Shown: piece by piece, positions 8,526 to 18,143 of the stretch | How the letters are laid out: each line of letters starts with the position of its first letter | How positions within the stretch are numbered: the first letter of the stretch is position 1 | NCBI GenBank assembly: GCA_022340215.1 | Contig: JAJDOJ010000166.1 | Span: 1 to 34,499 of the forward strand | Direction: 5' to 3' | Origin: Gammaproteobacteria bacterium | Lineage (GTDB): Bacteria > Pseudomonadota > Gammaproteobacteria > JAJDOJ01 | Length of the DNA: 34,499 nucleotides | Translations under genes and position numbers: made by a program | Notes under the pieces: generated by a model | Databases searched by the model: none | What the model saw: only the letters and a program-made list of their open reading frames with translations | What the model was told of the DNA's origin: nothing

Positions 8526-8729
8526 GCAATCGTGGGCAGTATGGCGGTACACCGTGTCGATCGTTTTCGCGCAGATCGTGTATTCGAAGCGCGTAGTCGT
8601 TGCGAATTCAGTGACATTGGGATGCGTTGGCCAGGACCCGTGGCGAGTGCATCGGGAGCGGGGCGGATCGCCGCGCCGCCGGACCTACCCTGTAAGGGCC
8701 TATTTTTGTAGTCAGGGATACTGGTTGCC
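8510..8729 (+). other. 220-bp gap between sigma factor and anti-sigma genes
   Basis: Noncoding region with no convincing reading frame. Near its end a weak ccct-gta-aggg stem is followed by cctattttt (about 8690-8707), which could be a partial terminator or attenuator ahead of rseA. No strong promoter hexamers are clear. Confidence 0.3.
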
Positions 8730-9296
8730 ATGAGCGAAACGGCGAACGACAAAACCCGCGAGATTCTCTCCGCATTCGCGGACAACGAATCATCACCTTT
8801 CGAAGAAAAGCTTTCACTCAAGGAATTGCTGAACAGCGAGGAACAGCGGGCCCGTTGGGCCCGTTATCACATCATCGGTGACGCCCTGCGCCAGGATACC
8901 CCCGTACGCATCGATCCAGGGTTTCCCGGGCGGGTAATGCGGCAGGTCGAGCGACTGCCGTTGCCGTCTGGGGCACACCCGGCGGGTGGCCATCGGTCCG
9001 GATTTCTGAAACCGGTCGCGAGTCTGGCAATGGCCGTCACCGTTGCGGTGGTGACGGTCCTGGGAGTGCGGGCGCTCAACAGCCTGGGTGATGGTGCTGT
9101 CGAAGGGCCGGTTGTCGCATCCGGAGTCATTTCGGAAACGAATTCTTCCGCCGCGACGGACCTCCGCGCGGGAGGTTTGCCTCCGGAGACCCAGGTCAAT
9201 CTCGACCGGTATCTGGCGCGGCACGCGGGATATGTCCCTTCGAGAGGAATGACGCCATATGCCCGGATCGTGGGTTATGACATGGACGGAGACTGA
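8730..9296 (+). CDS. rseA: Anti-sigma-E factor RseA (MucA-like)
   Basis: Inner-membrane anti-sigma factor. The cytoplasmic N-terminus binds RpoE and the periplasmic part binds RseB; regulated proteolysis frees the sigma factor. The 188-aa protein begins with a short acidic stretch and then the RseA_N-type helix region (LSAFADNESSPFEE, RARWARYHIIGDALR). One transmembrane segment follows at roughly residues 92-112 (FLKPVASLAMAVTVAVVTVLGV), then a periplasmic tail ending with a conserved C-terminal region (YLARHAGYVPSRGMTPYARIV) typical of RseA/MucA. Only the order and topology identify it; overall sequence in this family is divergent. Confidence 0.9.
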   Translation: MSETANDKTREILSAFADNESSPFEEKLSLKELLNSEEQRARWARYHIIGDALRQDTPVRIDPGFPGRVMRQVERLPLPSGAHPAGGHRSGFLKPVASLAMAVTVAVVTVLGVRALNSLGDGAVEGPVVASGVISETNSSAATDLRAGGLPPETQVNLDRYLARHAGYVPSRGMTPYARIVGYDMDGD

Positions 9297-9309
9297 CGCC
9301 CTCGGCGCC

Positions 9310-10308
9310 ATGCCTTACCTGGCCATGCGTTTCCTGGTAATAGCGGGTTTTCTGGTTCTTCCAATCGCCGGTATTTGCGATACGGACGCAAAGCACTGGC
9401 TGGATCGAGCCGGGCAGGCAATCGATACACTCAACTACGAAGGCACGGTGGTGTTCACGCATGGTGACGACGTGGATACCTTCGAGGTGTTGCACGGTCA
9501 TGAAGCGGGTCTCACCAGGGAGCGGGTGGTTTCCCTGAACGGCGAGGCGCGTGAGATCAGTCGCAGTGGGGATCTCGTCAGTTGCGCGTTGCACGGTACC
9601 CGTTTCGTCTTCGTGGATCCCGGCCGCAAGCGCCACGGTCTGCCGTCGACGATTTCCTCGAACCTCGATGAACTCGAATCTTACTATGTGTTCAGCATGG
9701 CTGGGACGGGGCGCGTGGCCGATCGCAGCTGCCGGTTGATCAGGATACTGCCGCGCGACGATTTCCGGTTCGGTTACGAAATCTGCGCCGACGAGCGGAC
9801 GGGTATGCCGCTGAAATCCATGATGGTGGACCGTCAGGGTATCGTCGTCGAGCAGAGCATCTTGACCTCCCTCGTCATTCACGACGAACCCATACCCGGC
9901 GACCGATTCCGGACCAATGTCATCAGTGACGGCCAGGACGCGTTCGCGACGAGTCCCTCGCCCCGGGGCGTGGACGTACTCGAAACTGGCGAGCCGGACG
10001 AGGGCTGGACGATTGCCAGAATCCCGCCGGGTTTCCGGGTAACGGAAAACGTACGCTATCCCCTGACCGCGGATTCCGATCCGGTGCAGCATATGGTCCT
10101 TTCCGACGGCATGGCGACAGTGTCGGTGTTCATTGCCGATCCGGGGTCCGAAAGCGCCGCGTTCGAGGGTTTGACCGAGAGCGGTGCGATGCATGTCTTC
10201 GCGCGTGTTTTGGATGGCCGACAGATCACGGTCGTGGGGCAGGTCCCGAACGAGACGGTCAGCCAGATCGGCGAATCGGTCCGCTATCGTGGAGCGACGG
10301 ATGAATGA
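9310..10308 (+). CDS. rseB: Sigma-E regulatory protein RseB/MucB
   Basis: Periplasmic protein that binds RseA and shields it from DegS cleavage, releasing on sensing misplaced lipopolysaccharide or lipoprotein. Start ATG 9310 gives a good signal peptide (MPYLAMRFLVIAGFLVLPIAG); ATG 9325 or the upstream codons at 9259 and 9277 are alternatives, and the latter would overlap rseA. The 332-aa product begins its mature part with a MucB/RseB-type domain (WLDRAGQAIDTLNYEGTVVF, residues about 29-48) and ends with the C-terminal domain carrying GMATVSVFIADPG. Its 3' end overlaps rseC by eight bases. Confidence 0.92.
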   Translation: MPYLAMRFLVIAGFLVLPIAGICDTDAKHWLDRAGQAIDTLNYEGTVVFTHGDDVDTFEVLHGHEAGLTRERVVSLNGEAREISRSGDLVSCALHGTRFVFVDPGRKRHGLPSTISSNLDELESYYVFSMAGTGRVADRSCRLIRILPRDDFRFGYEICADERTGMPLKSMMVDRQGIVVEQSILTSLVIHDEPIPGDRFRTNVISDGQDAFATSPSPRGVDVLETGEPDEGWTIARIPPGFRVTENVRYPLTADSDPVQHMVLSDGMATVSVFIADPGSESAAFEGLTESGAMHVFARVLDGRQITVVGQVPNETVSQIGESVRYRGATDE

Positions 10309-10753
10309 GGAATCCGGCACGGTGGTCGGGGTGGATGGCCCCTGGGCCTGGGTCGAGACAGAGCGCATGTCCACCTGCGGGAGTTGCGCGGCGCGAGGCG
10401 GTTGCGGGACATCGGTCCTCTCGAGTGTGCTGGGGAAGCGGACAACGCGCGTCCGGGCGATGAACAAGGCCCAGGCCGAACCGGGCGATCGAGTGACCAT
10501 CGCGGTAAGGGACGGCCAGATAATCCGGGGATCGCTTGCGCTATATGGTCTGCCCATCGTCCTGATGATCCTGTTCGCCATAGTCGGAGAAGGCATGACG
10601 CAGGGTGAGGGCGGCCCCGTTCTGATGGGACTTGCAGGCCTCGTGACGGGGTTCGCCTGGGTCCGGCACCTTTCACGACGGGTCTCGCAGGATCCGGAAC
10701 ACCAACCGGTCGTTATCGGATTGGCGCCACTGAACGGATCCGGGCTGGGCTAA
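10301..10753 (+). CDS. rseC: SoxR-reducing system / sigma-E positive regulator RseC
   Basis: Small inner-membrane protein of the RseC/MucC family. The 150-aa protein carries a cytoplasmic cysteine cluster CGSCAARGGC (C26, C29, C35), which in relatives is linked to iron-sulfur binding. Two membrane segments follow (IRGSLALYGLPIVLMILFAI and GGPVLMGLAGLVTGFAWV). ATG 10301 has ggag seven bases upstream and overlaps the end of rseB, so translation is probably coupled. The role is modest and variable: redox recycling of SoxR or tuning of sigma-E activity in studied organisms. Confidence 0.9.
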   Translation: MNEESGTVVGVDGPWAWVETERMSTCGSCAARGGCGTSVLSSVLGKRTTRVRAMNKAQAEPGDRVTIAVRDGQIIRGSLALYGLPIVLMILFAIVGEGMTQGEGGPVLMGLAGLVTGFAWVRHLSRRVSQDPEHQPVVIGLAPLNGSGLG

Positions 10754-10946
10754 TTCCGTCGGACAGCGTTCCTTTCCCGAGATGTACGTGCCCCGCTTGC
10801 ACCGACACGGGCACCGGCCCCGCTCAATTGCACGGTTGACTTCGTGTAGACTGACTCGTAGTCCACCCGGGCGACGCACCGGTTTCCGTACACTGCTGTT
10901 CGGACAGGGAAGCGTCGGAATCTCCAATCCAAAGTGGTTCTTGTCT

Positions 10947-12371
10947 ATGTTTGTGGAAAAGTTACTCACGTATCCCGTCCTTTGGTCGATCGCAGTCCTG
11001 ACCGCGGTCACCGCCGTCACACCGGTTTCCGCGGAGTTGCCGGACTTTACCCGACTCGTGGCCGAGAACGCCCCCGCTGTGGTGAACATCAGCACCACGA
11101 AGCAGCGCACCGTCGCCGAGACCTTCGATGTGCCGGACCTGCCGGAGGACCATCCCCTGTCCGACCTGTTTCGGCGTTTCTTCGGTGACCCGGAGGGTGG
11201 CGATGATCCGGACATCTTCGATACGCGGTCCCTCGGTTCGGGTTTCGTGTTATCCGCTGACGGCTACATCGTGACCAATTACCATGTGATCAAGGACGCC
11301 GACGAGATCATCGTCAAGCTGAGCGATCGGCGGGAACTGAAGGCCGAAGTCCTGGGAACGGACCTGCGCAGTGACATCGCCCTGTTGAAGATCCCTGCCA
11401 AAGACCTTCCGGTCCTCAGGATCGGGAGCGACGAAACGCTGAAGGCGGGTGAGTGGGTCCTCGCGATCGGTTCCCCGTTCGGTTTCGAGCACTCCGTGAC
11501 GGCCGGTATCGTGAGCGCCAAGGGTCGCAGTCTAGAAGGGGAAAACTACGTACCGTTCATCCAGACCGACGTGGCGATTAACCCGGGAAATTCGGGCGGG
11601 CCGCTGTTCAACCTCGATGGTGAGGTCATCGGCATCAATTCCCAGATATACAGTCGTACCGGCGGTTTCATGGGGTTGTCCTTCGCAATCCCCATCGATG
11701 TCGCGATGAACGTCGTCGAGCAGCTCAGGGACACGGGTCATGTCTCCCGCGGGTGGCTGGGTGTCTACATCCAGGAGGTCACGCGGGAACTGGCAGAGTC
11801 GTTCGGCATGAGCAAACCCTATGGAGCGCTGGTCGCCCATGTGGTGCCGGACGGACCCGCGGACAAGGCCGGGATACGGGTCGGAGACGTGATTCTGGTC
11901 TTCGATGGCATACAGGTCACAGATTCGGCTTCCCTGCCGCCCATGGTCGGGCGCACGGCCGTCGGTAAGCAGGTGGCGGTGCAGGTCCAGCGCAACGGCC
12001 GCCCGGTAAGGCTGAAGCTGAAGGTTGCGGAACTGCCGGATGAGGACGTACAGGTCCTCTCCGAAAGGACCCCCGAACCCGCCCGCGGCGCGGACGTGAT
12101 GGGGATGGAAATCGCCACTCTGGCCACTGCACAGCGTGAACAACTGGGCCTGGAATCCGGTGGTGTGTTGGTCAAGAAGGTGTCCGACGGTGCGGCGCTC
12201 GATGCCGGGATTCGTGCTGGGGATGTGATTCTCAGCGTCAACGGTGATCCCGTGGACAGCGCCAACGAATTCAGGGAAACCGTCGGTGCGCTCCCCAAAG
12301 GCAAGTTTGCCCGCATGTTCGTCAGACGCGGGGACGGATCTTCCTTTGTTGCGATCAGGATCCCGGACTGA
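10947..12371 (+). CDS. mucD: Periplasmic serine protease DegP/MucD
   Basis: HtrA-family protease that degrades misfolded envelope proteins and, in pseudomonads, dampens the AlgU response. The 474-aa precursor has a signal peptide (residues 1-29, ending PVSA), a trypsin-like domain with the triad H113 (TNYHVI), D143 (RSDIALL) and S216 (PGNSGGP), and two C-terminal PDZ domains at about 270-355 and 380-470. ATG 10947 is chosen because the signal peptide starts here; the longer frame from 10782 is arginine-rich and implausible. It directly follows rseC after 193 noncoding bases, where a TTGACT box (about 10832) hints at its own promoter. Confidence 0.94.
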   Translation: MFVEKLLTYPVLWSIAVLTAVTAVTPVSAELPDFTRLVAENAPAVVNISTTKQRTVAETFDVPDLPEDHPLSDLFRRFFGDPEGGDDPDIFDTRSLGSGFVLSADGYIVTNYHVIKDADEIIVKLSDRRELKAEVLGTDLRSDIALLKIPAKDLPVLRIGSDETLKAGEWVLAIGSPFGFEHSVTAGIVSAKGRSLEGENYVPFIQTDVAINPGNSGGPLFNLDGEVIGINSQIYSRTGGFMGLSFAIPIDVAMNVVEQLRDTGHVSRGWLGVYIQEVTRELAESFGMSKPYGALVAHVVPDGPADKAGIRVGDVILVFDGIQVTDSASLPPMVGRTAVGKQVAVQVQRNGRPVRLKLKVAELPDEDVQVLSERTPEPARGADVMGMEIATLATAQREQLGLESGGVLVKKVSDGAALDAGIRAGDVILSVNGDPVDSANEFRETVGALPKGKFARMFVRRGDGSSFVAIRIPD

Positions 12372-12375
12372 GCCG

Positions 12376-12406
12376 TTCACCGCGATTTGCGCCGATCACG
12401 TATAAT
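12376..12406 (+). promoter_or_regulatory. Putative sigma-70 promoter for lepA
   Basis: A perfect TATAAT at 12401-12406 lies 64 bases before the lepA start. The best upstream box is TTCACC (12376-12381) with a 19-nt spacer, so the -35 is poor. The location just past the mucD stop supports a separate promoter for the lepA-lepB-rnc run. Confidence 0.4.
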
Positions 12407-12469
12407 CGCGGCCCTTGCCAGTCACCGAGACCCGGCACGGGGGCCGATTGCTCCCCACCGGGCCGTCCC

Positions 12470-14260
12470 ATGGAGAATATCCGAAACTTTGCCATCATTG
12501 CTCACATCGATCACGGCAAGTCTACCCTCGCGGACCGCTTTATCCAGCACTGCGGCGGTCTGACCGAGAGGGAGATGGAAGAGCAGGTTCTTGATTCCAT
12601 GGACCTGGAGCGTGAGCGCGGCATTACGATCAAGGCGCAGAGTGTCTCGCTGAAGTATCTCGCACGGGACGGAAGGACCTATCGGCTCAATCTGATCGAC
12701 ACCCCGGGGCACGTGGATTTTTCCTACGAAGTTTCGCGGTCCCTGGCGGCCTGCGAGGGTGCGTTGCTGGTCGTCGACGCTTCGCAGGGGGTTGAGGCGC
12801 AAAGTGTGGCGAACTGCTACACCGCGATCGAGCAGGGGCTCACGGTGGTGCCCGTGCTGAACAAGATCGACCTGCCCTCGGCCGATCCGATCCGCGTGAT
12901 CGGCGAGATCGAGGACGTCATCGGCCTGGAGGCAGATGACGCCGTGTTGGTCAGCGCGAAGACCGGAGAGGGTGTCACCGATATACTGGAGCGGATCGTC
13001 TGCGCGGTCCCGCCCCCCGTCGGTGAGCCGGAAGGGCCATTCAAGGCGCTGGTGATCGATTCCTGGTTCGACAGCTACGTTGGGGTGATCGCGCTCGTCC
13101 GTGTCGTGGATGGGGCTTTGTTCCGGGGCAGGAAGGTCATGGCAATGTCGACCGGACGCAGCTATCAGGTGGAGCGGGTCGGTGTTTTCACACCAAAGCG
13201 CGAGGACCGCGAGGTACTTTCGGCCGGGGAGGTGGGTTATGTGATCGCCGGCATCAAGGAGATAGACGGTGCGCGTGTGGGCGACACGTTTACCACCGCG
13301 GACAGACCGGCCGCCGAGGCGCTTCCAGGGTTTGAGGAGGTGCAGCCCAAGGTTTTCGCGGGGATGTACCCGATCAGCGCCGATGACTACACCGCGTTTC
13401 GCGAGGCCCTGGAAAAACTCAGGCTCAACGACGCGGCACTGGCGTTCGAGCCCGAGTCGTCGCAGGCTCTGGGGTTCGGTTTCCGCTGCGGATTCCTCGG
13501 CATGCTGCACATGGAGATCGTCCAGGAGAGACTCGAGCGAGAGTACGATCTGAACCTCATTACAACCGCGCCGACCGTGGTCTACGAGGTATTGACCGCC
13601 AAGGGCGAGGTGATAGAGATACACAATCCCGCCGACCTACCGCCAGTCAATGCCGTCGAGGAGATACGCGAACCCTTTATCCACGCCTCCATCCTGGTGC
13701 CGCACGATTACGTCGGCGCGATCATCAACCTCTGCGTGGAAAAGCGCGGCGTACAGAAGCGGATGCATTATCACGGCAAGCAGGTCTCACTGAGTTACGA
13801 CCTGCCACTGAGCGAAACCGTCCTGGATTTCTATGACCGTTTGAAATCGGTCAGCCGCGGGTTTGCATCGGTCGACTATGAGCACTCGCATTTCGAACAC
13901 GCGCCCCTGGTTAAACTGGACGTACTGATCAACGGTGAACGGGTCGATGCGTTGTCGGTCATCGTGCACAGGGACAATGCGCAGTCCCGCGGCCGGGACC
14001 TCGCCGTTCGGATGAAGGAGATCATTCCCCGCCAGATGTTCGACGTTGCGATCCAGGCGGCGATCGGCTCTCAGATCATCGCGCGCACCACCGTCAAGGC
14101 CATGCGCAAGAACGTTACCGCCAAGTGCTATGGCGGCGATGTCACGCGTAAACGGAAACTGCTCGAGAAGCAGAAGGCCGGCAAGAAGCGCATGAAGAAA
14201 ATCGGCCGGGTCGAGATTCCCCAGGAGGCGTTTCTGGCGGTCCTGAAGGTGGACAAGTGA
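12470..14260 (+). CDS. lepA: Elongation factor 4 (back-translocating GTPase LepA)
   Basis: Ribosome-bound translational GTPase related to EF-G. The 596-aa protein has G1 AHIDHGKST (residues 11-19), the switch II motif DTPGHVDF, G4 NKID, and the unique LepA C-terminal domain ending [21 protein letters not shown]-like. The signature [13 protein letters not shown] region is also typical. Length is nearly the same as E. coli LepA (599 aa). It is normally followed directly by lepB; here a 168-bp palindromic element has been inserted in the 264-bp gap between them, which may weaken readthrough into lepB. Confidence 0.96.
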   Translation: MENIRNFAIIAHIDHGKSTLADRFIQHCGGLTEREMEEQVLDSMDLERERGITIKAQSVSLKYLARDGRTYRLNLIDTPGHVDFSYEVSRSLAACEGALLVVDASQGVEAQSVANCYTAIEQGLTVVPVLNKIDLPSADPIRVIGEIEDVIGLEADDAVLVSAKTGEGVTDILERIVCAVPPPVGEPEGPFKALVIDSWFDSYVGVIALVRVVDGALFRGRKVMAMSTGRSYQVERVGVFTPKREDREVLSAGEVGYVIAGIKEIDGARVGDTFTTADRPAAEALPGFEEVQPKVFAGMYPISADDYTAFREALEKLRLNDAALAFEPESSQALGFGFRCGFLGMLHMEIVQERLEREYDLNLITTAPTVVYEVLTAKGEVIEIHNPADLPPVNAVEEIREPFIHASILVPHDYVGAIINLCVEKRGVQKRMHYHGKQVSLSYDLPLSETVLDFYDRLKSVSRGFASVDYEHSHFEHAPLVKLDVLINGERVDALSVIVHRDNAQSRGRDLAVRMKEIIPRQMFDVAIQAAIGSQIIARTTVKAMRKNVTAKCYGGDVTRKRKLLEKQKAGKKRMKKIGRVEIPQEAFLAVLKVDK

Positions 14261-14303
14261 TCTGTGCGTGGTCACTCCATCATGCGAGCCGATCCCCTGC
14301 ATT

Positions 14304-14471
14304 CTAGGAGCCTGTCGGATTTAGGCGATCATAGCGAGCATGGTGGGAGAGCGAGACAAAAAGTTCACGATTTCGAGGCGCATAGTGGGCCTACGCAACG
14401 AGGAATCGGGGATTTTTTGGCCGTTCTCCCATCAGCGCAGTAGATTGTTCCTAAAGCCGACAGGCTCCTAG
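14304..14471 (+). mobile_element. MITE-like element with CTAG ends between lepA and lepB
   Basis: Near-perfect 22-bp terminal inverted repeats: ctaggagcctgtcggattta(gg) at the left, and the same with one mismatch reverse-complemented at the right (ending gacaggctcctag, 14471). The outermost CTAG on both sides fits a 4-bp target duplication of the YTAR type used by IS5-family transposases. The interior is again a nested imperfect palindrome (gtgggaga...gacaaaaag against ...ttttttggccgttctccca; cgatttcgaggcgcatag against ctacgcaacgaggaatcg). There is no coding capacity. The IS5-family link is inferred from the CTAG site only. Confidence 0.75.
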
Positions 14472-14524
14472 TCCGGATATACAGGCAGGGCACCCTGAAA
14501 TTCTGAATACACCAGTGGAACGAT

Positions 14525-15334
14525 ATGAATATAGATCTTGAGCTGATTCTGGTCATTGGCGTCGTGGTTACCGGCGTGATCTGGTTCGCTTACGCCCTCC
14601 GCCATCGGAGGCGATACGCTGAAGCGACCGCGGGGGAGGGGCGGGCTGGTGCGGCCGGGACCGAGGACCGCATGCCCTGGTACGTGGAGTATTCGCGATC
14701 GTTCTTTCCCGTGCTGCTCATCGTGCTGGTGCTGCGCTCGTTCATTGCCGAGCCGTTTCGCATTCCGTCGGGGTCCATGATGCCCACCCTGCTGGTCGGG
14801 GACTTTATCCTGGTCAACAAGTTCGCCTACGGGGTGCGGCTCCCGGTCCTGCACACGAAGGTCATCGAGACGGGGGAGCCCGCGCGCGGCGACGTCGCCG
14901 TTTTCCGCTTCCCCAACAATCCGTCCGACGACTACATCAAGCGGATCGTGGGGCTGCCGGGTGATCGCATCTCCTACGAGAACAAGGTCCTGTACATCAA
15001 CGGGGAACCGATGAAGCAATCCGTCGAAGGGGCCTACACCGGTGTGGGTACCGGGAAGGTCATGACCGGTGCCGAGGTTCGGGCCGAACACATCGAGGAC
15101 GTGAATCACGAGATCCTCGTGCAGCCCGGACGGTTCAACATGCGCGGTGAGTGGGTCGTTCCCGAAGGCCACTACTTCGTACTGGGGGACAACCGGGACA
15201 ACAGCAACGACAGCCGTTTCTGGGGATTCGTCCCCGAGGAAAATCTGGTGGGTAAAGCGTTTATAATATGGCTTAACTGGGACATCAACGGCAAGGTATT
15301 CGATGTGGGCCGCATCGGGAACGGAATCGATTGA
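14525..15334 (+). CDS. lepB: Signal peptidase I
   Basis: Membrane-bound serine/lysine protease that removes signal peptides from Sec and Tat substrates, such as MucD and RseB encoded upstream. The 269-aa protein has a first transmembrane helix (residues 6-24), a basic loop, a second helix (60-72), and then the catalytic domain with S84 in PSGSMMPT and K139 in YIKRIVGLPGD. The conserved GDNRDNSNDSRFWG box follows. Shorter than E. coli LepB (324 aa), as common in this class. ATG 14525 follows ggaacg. The palindromic element ends 53 bases upstream, so promoter sequences for lepB must be within or beyond that element. Confidence 0.95.
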   Translation: MNIDLELILVIGVVVTGVIWFAYALRHRRRYAEATAGEGRAGAAGTEDRMPWYVEYSRSFFPVLLIVLVLRSFIAEPFRIPSGSMMPTLLVGDFILVNKFAYGVRLPVLHTKVIETGEPARGDVAVFRFPNNPSDDYIKRIVGLPGDRISYENKVLYINGEPMKQSVEGAYTGVGTGKVMTGAEVRAEHIEDVNHEILVQPGRFNMRGEWVVPEGHYFVLGDNRDNSNDSRFWGFVPEENLVGKAFIIWLNWDINGKVFDVGRIGNGID

Positions 15335-15349
15335 TCGGGGAGCCGAATA

Positions 15350-15724
15350 ATGAAATCTATGCAGCGCCAGCGTGGGGCCTCGTTTCTTCTGTGGTTGGTT
15401 CTGATCGGGATACTCGGATTCGGCATGGTAGTCGGATTCAAGCTGTTTCCCGTGTATCTGAACGGCTATGCAGTAGAGAAGATCCTGAACGAAGTAGCAC
15501 AGGACTCCAGAGGCAAGGGCTACAACAACAAGAAGATCATTTGGCAGTCCATCAGCAAACGGCTGGATGTGAACAGCATCAGCGACGTGACCTACGACAA
15601 TCTGACCTTCAAGCGCGAATCGGGCAACTCGACGGTCGATATCGACTACGAGGTTCGCAAACACCTGTTCGCGAACATCGATGCCGTCATCGTTTTCAAG
15701 TTTTCGGAGACGTTTAAGACGTGA
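15350..15724 (+). CDS. DUF4845 small membrane protein
   Basis: A 124-aa protein with a basic N-terminus (MKSMQRQRG) and one transmembrane segment (ASFLLWLVLIGILGFGMVVGFKLFPVYLNGY, about residues 10-40), then a soluble domain. It matches the DUF4845 family, regularly found between lepB and rnc in gamma- and betaproteobacteria. Function is unknown; the N-terminus looks pilin- or signal-anchor-like. Its stop TGA (15722-15724) overlaps the GTG start of rnc, implying coupled translation. Confidence 0.85.
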   Translation: MKSMQRQRGASFLLWLVLIGILGFGMVVGFKLFPVYLNGYAVEKILNEVAQDSRGKGYNNKKIIWQSISKRLDVNSISDVTYDNLTFKRESGNSTVDIDYEVRKHLFANIDAVIVFKFSETFKT

Positions 15725-16428
15725 CCCCCGCAGGCGTCGTCGAGGGCCTCCTCTGGGAGGGCGTGACCGACGCTGACCTGCTTACCGAGGCATTGACACA
15801 CCGCAGCGCCGGCAGCCGCAACAACGAACGGCTGGAGTACCTGGGTGACGCCGTTCTCGAACTCGTCGTTTCCGAATATCTCTACCGCCGATTCGATCGC
15901 CTGCGCGAGGGTGATCTCAGTCGTCTGCGCGCCTATCTGGTGAGAAAGGAGACACTGGCCGAGGTGGCCGTGAGCATCGGGGTGGGGGAGCGGGTGATCC
16001 TCGGCCCGGGAGAACTGAAGAGTGGTGGCTCCCGCAGGGAGACGATTCTGGCGAATGCGATGGAAGCGCTGATCGGGGCTGCCTATCTCACCCGGGGCTT
16101 TGAGCACGCGCGTACGCTGATCATGGAACTCTGGCGGGGGAAGATCGATGCCCTTCCCAACGCGCAAGCCCTGAAGGACCCGAAGACGCGACTCCAGGAA
16201 TGGCTGCAATCCCGCAACCTGGGGCTGCCCGAGTACGACCTGGCCGAGGTGACCGGTGAGACACATCGCCAGCGGTTTCAGTCCCGCTGCCGCATTGCCG
16301 CGCTGTCACTCGAGGCCAGTGCCTGGGGCGACAGCAAGAGGAAGTCCGAGCAGGCGTGCGCGGTTGAGATGCTGCGCCTGATCGATGGCCGGGCACACCT
16401 GAAAGAGTATGAAAGCAGTGAGTATTGA
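15721..16428 (+). CDS. rnc: Ribonuclease III
   Basis: Double-strand-specific endoribonuclease for rRNA precursor processing and antisense RNA turnover. The 235-aa protein has the RNase III signature NERLEYLGDAVL at residues 35-46 with catalytic acids, the downstream NAMEALIGAAYL, and a C-terminal double-stranded RNA-binding domain (PKTRLQEWLQSR to the end). The start is GTG 15721, overlapping the previous stop by three bases. It overlaps era by 20 bases, the classic rnc-era pairing. Confidence 0.95.
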   Translation: MTPAGVVEGLLWEGVTDADLLTEALTHRSAGSRNNERLEYLGDAVLELVVSEYLYRRFDRLREGDLSRLRAYLVRKETLAEVAVSIGVGERVILGPGELKSGGSRRETILANAMEALIGAAYLTRGFEHARTLIMELWRGKIDALPNAQALKDPKTRLQEWLQSRNLGLPEYDLAEVTGETHRQRFQSRCRIAALSLEASAWGDSKRKSEQACAVEMLRLIDGRAHLKEYESSEY

Positions 16429-17326
16429 TGTGGAGCCTGAAGGCACACGTTGCGGAACTGTTGCCATCGTAGGCCGACCAAATACTGGCAAGTCCACGCT
16501 GCTCAATGCGTTGATAGGGGCGAAACTCGCCTCGGTCGCGCGCAAACCGCAGACAACCCGTCACAATATCGCCGGCATACTGTCACGTGGCGACAGCCAG
16601 ATTGTCTTCGTCGATACCCCGGGTCTGGACCTGTATGGCAAGCGGCTGCTGAACCGCATGCTGAATGACAGCACCTGGGCCGCACTGCAACAGGTTGACC
16701 TTGCCCTCCTGATCGTTGACCGTGACCATTGGGGCGAGGAGGACGAACTCGCGTTGAATCGGGTTCGGGAGGCTGCAAGGCCCTGCATACTGTGTATCAA
16801 CAAGATAGACGGTTTTCGCAGGGAACGATTGTTGCCGATCATGGCGCGCCTTGGAGAAAAGCACGATTTCGAGGAGATCATCCCGGTATCCGCCATCAAG
16901 GGGGAAAACCTCGAGGCCCTGTTACGCGAGGTCCGTCGCCGTATGCCCGCTGCCCCGTTCCTATTTCCGGAGGATCAGGTAACGAGCCGCAGTCAGCGGT
17001 TTATTGCCGCCGAGCTGATACGCGAGCAGCTGATCAGGAATCTGCACCAGGAGGTGCCGCACTCCCTTTACGTGGAAATCGAGGCCTATCGCGACACCGA
17101 GGACCTGACCGAGATTGCGGCGGTGATCTGGGTTGACCGGGCGAGTCAGCGTGCGATCGTCATCGGCCGCAAGGGCGGGACACTAAAACGCATCGGAGCA
17201 CAGGCCAGGAGGGCGCTGGAGCAGTCCCTGGGGCGCAAGGTGTTCCTGAAGCTATGGGTCAAGGACAGAGCGGACTGGCAGGATAATGAGGCGATTCTCG
17301 CGAGTTTCGACAGCGAGGTCATCTGA
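16409..17326 (+). CDS. era: GTPase Era
   Basis: Ras-like GTPase with a KH domain that binds the 3' end of 16S rRNA during 30S assembly. The 305-aa protein shows G1 GRPNTGKST (residues 22-30), G2 KPQTTRHNI, G3 DTPGL, G4 NKID, G5 SAIKG, and a C-terminal KH domain with VIGRKGGTLKRIG. ATG 16409 lies inside the rnc 3' end; GTG 16418 is an alternative that shortens the protein by three residues. Immediate neighbours rnc and recO match the standard operon. Confidence 0.96.
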   Translation: MKAVSIDVEPEGTRCGTVAIVGRPNTGKSTLLNALIGAKLASVARKPQTTRHNIAGILSRGDSQIVFVDTPGLDLYGKRLLNRMLNDSTWAALQQVDLALLIVDRDHWGEEDELALNRVREAARPCILCINKIDGFRRERLLPIMARLGEKHDFEEIIPVSAIKGENLEALLREVRRRMPAAPFLFPEDQVTSRSQRFIAAELIREQLIRNLHQEVPHSLYVEIEAYRDTEDLTEIAAVIWVDRASQRAIVIGRKGGTLKRIGAQARRALEQSLGRKVFLKLWVKDRADWQDNEAILASFDSEVI

Positions 17327-17427
17327 GTGCGCGACGAGGTGGCTGGTGCGAGTTTGACGCCTCCCGAATCGTGGCTTCTGGTTTATCGCGGCGCCGGGGA
17401 ATCGTCTCTGCTGCACGTGGGCTGGTC

Positions 17428-18138
17428 GTGATCCGGGTAGATCGTGAGCCGGTGTTCGTGCTGCATCGCAGACCCTATCGGGAAACCAGCCTGTTGCTGG
17501 AAGGCTTCTCGCTCAACCATGGGAGGGTCGGGCTCATCTGCCGCGGTGTCCGCCGACGACGGGGCGGGGACGTTCACCTGTTTCACCTGCTGGATACGTC
17601 GTGGCGGGGGCGGGGTGACCTGTACACCATGACGCGCTGGGAGGTCGTCCGGTCGCATCGGCTGTCGGGCGCACAGGTTTCGATTTGCGGACTGTACCTG
17701 AACGAGTTGTTGCTCAAGCTCGTGAATCGGGGCGTGCCCGCACCCGGGCTCTTCCGGTCATATGCACAGACGTTGGCGACGCTCGCAGCGGAGGGGGAGG
17801 TCGAGTCCGCCCTGCGGGCCTTTGAGTTCGAACTTCTTCGGGCGCTGGGGTATGGTCTTCAGCTTGAGCAGGACTCGGCGGGGCGACCACTCGTATCAAA
17901 CGGTCGCTATCGATTCGTGGGCGAGCAAGGTCTGGTGTATTGCGGTGGGGATCCGACGGCACGGGATGTCGTGACCGGTGGCGCCCTGCTGGCGCTTCGC
18001 GACCAGCGCCTCGAAGACCGGGAACTGGTGCGGCAGGTCAGAAAACTGCTGGCGGTTGCCTTGGATCACCAGTTGCAGGGGCGCGAGCTGCAGACGCGCA
18101 AGTTATTGAGATACGTCGGGAGTCATCGGAGGTCGTAA
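17428..18138 (+). CDS. recO: DNA repair protein RecO
   Basis: RecFOR component that anneals single strands and with RecR replaces SSB by RecA. The N-terminal OB fold (FVLHRRPYRETSLLLEGFS) and the following YLNELLLKLV helical region match RecO. The start is uncertain: GTG 17428 (MIRVDREPVFVLHRR) fits the family N-terminus; GTG 17371 adds 19 arginine-rich residues. Neither has a strong ribosome site. The 236-aa product is near the E. coli length (242). Its end overlaps the ribosome-binding site of pdxJ. Confidence 0.9.
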   Translation: MIRVDREPVFVLHRRPYRETSLLLEGFSLNHGRVGLICRGVRRRRGGDVHLFHLLDTSWRGRGDLYTMTRWEVVRSHRLSGAQVSICGLYLNELLLKLVNRGVPAPGLFRSYAQTLATLAAEGEVESALRAFEFELLRALGYGLQLEQDSAGRPLVSNGRYRFVGEQGLVYCGGDPTARDVVTGGALLALRDQRLEDRELVRQVRKLLAVALDHQLQGRELQTRKLLRYVGSHRRS

Positions 18139-18143
18139 TTGAA

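Noticed and set aside
9196-10596. 466-codon minus-strand frame across rseB/rseC
   Set aside because: Shadow frame; overlaps three well-supported genes and has no motif.
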